Shown one piece after another: positions 63,913 to 64,000 of a DNA stretch of 64,000 bases. Numbering within the stretch: position 1 is the stretch's first letter; each line of letters starts with the position of its first letter. The position numbers and the translations under genes were made by a program. Location: the NCBI GenBank assembly GCA_942491385.1, contig CALOAF010000005.1:496001-560000 (forward strand), read 5' to 3'. This DNA comes from UBA6170 sp942491385. Lineage in GTDB: Bacteria > Chloroflexota > Anaerolineae > Anaerolineales > Anaerolineaceae. Under the pieces are notes generated by a model, which saw only the letters and a program-made list of their open reading frames with translations, was not told the origin of the DNA and made no database searches.

Positions 63913-64000
63913 TCGTTAATTGCTTTTCTTAATTCTTCATTTGAATTCTGATTTATCTGGTTCACCTTCATCGATCGCAATTCTTCAATGGAATACCCAT
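63852..64000 (-). CDS. C-terminal fragment of an unknown protein, cut by window
   Basis: A minus-strand frame enters from the right end and stops at 63852-63854 (TAG), giving 48 codons. The sequence includes YSIEELRSMKVNQ and NEELRKAINEAANHF, a helical, charged segment. Not recognised. The end of the frame overlaps the diverged repeat. Confidence 0.35.
   Translation of the reverse strand, partial: GYSIEELRSMKVNQINQNSNEELRKAINEAANHFRNTGKGFNLIRAEI

Overview
The window looks like a chromosomal segment from an anaerobic member of the Chloroflexota, most likely class Anaerolineae. The grounds are gene content: a DUF2298 (Chlor_Arch_YYY) membrane protein, lipoproteins with NBR1-type Ig-like domains, a Pro/Thr-rich linker in a secreted protease, a KamA-family radical SAM enzyme, GPH sugar transport, a Hyb-type hydrogenase, HD-GYP proteins and an AT-leaning base composition. 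No rRNA, tRNA, CRISPR array, insertion sequence or phage gene was seen, so this is mostly core and metabolic DNA.

Layout. 1-12.9 kb: end of a LiaF-like gene, a frameshifted membrane GTPase, two lipoproteins, a GPH symporter, the KamA-family enzyme, an AXE1-type esterase, a GNAT-like protein, an M24 peptidase, a zinc-ribbon protein and a RelE/HTH toxin-antitoxin pair. 12.9-18.8 kb: a complete branched-chain amino acid ABC operon (livF, G, M, H, J order on the map, minus strand) behind a consensus promoter, an Ile/Leu-rich leader peptide and a terminator, which together look like an attenuator. 18.8-30 kb: a UroD-type methyltransferase, a subtilase, a SplB-like radical SAM protein, XdhC, a Fe/B12-type ABC importer, then a two-component system. 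30-36 kb: two secreted proteins and a MacAB-like efflux system. Two promoters here share an 11-bp direct-repeat operator, so the adjacent OmpR-family regulator probably controls both. 36-49 kb: an RHH-like regulator, a Crp/Fnr regulator, the DUF2298 protein, DUF2785, AzlCD, a CruF-like protein and a V4R / methyltransferase / GH3 / HD-GYP cluster.

49.0-54.7 kb is the most striking part: a five-gene membrane-bound [NiFe]-hydrogenase operon (small subunit, HybA-like, HybB-like, large subunit, maturation protease). The large-subunit gene has one in-frame TGA exactly where the second cysteine of the N-terminal L1 motif (RxCGxC) belongs. A small hairpin with bacterial SECIS-like geometry follows. 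The C-terminal L2 motif keeps both cysteines. This predicts a selenocysteine at the bridging-ligand position, whereas known [NiFeSe] enzymes carry it in L2.

54.7-64 kb: an MFS transporter, a flavodoxin, a PAS/HD-GYP sensor and an iron locus in which FeoB is split into separate GTPase and permease genes. These are flanked by two DtxR-FeoA proteins, one membrane-anchored, with palindromic operators upstream. The last 450 bases hold a diverged direct repeat and the end of an unknown gene.

Caveat: four genes in the first 30 kb carry five single-base insertions, each repaired by removing one base. That pattern suggests residual sequencing or assembly error. It should be kept in mind when judging the TGA, although the TGA would be a substitution, not an indel.
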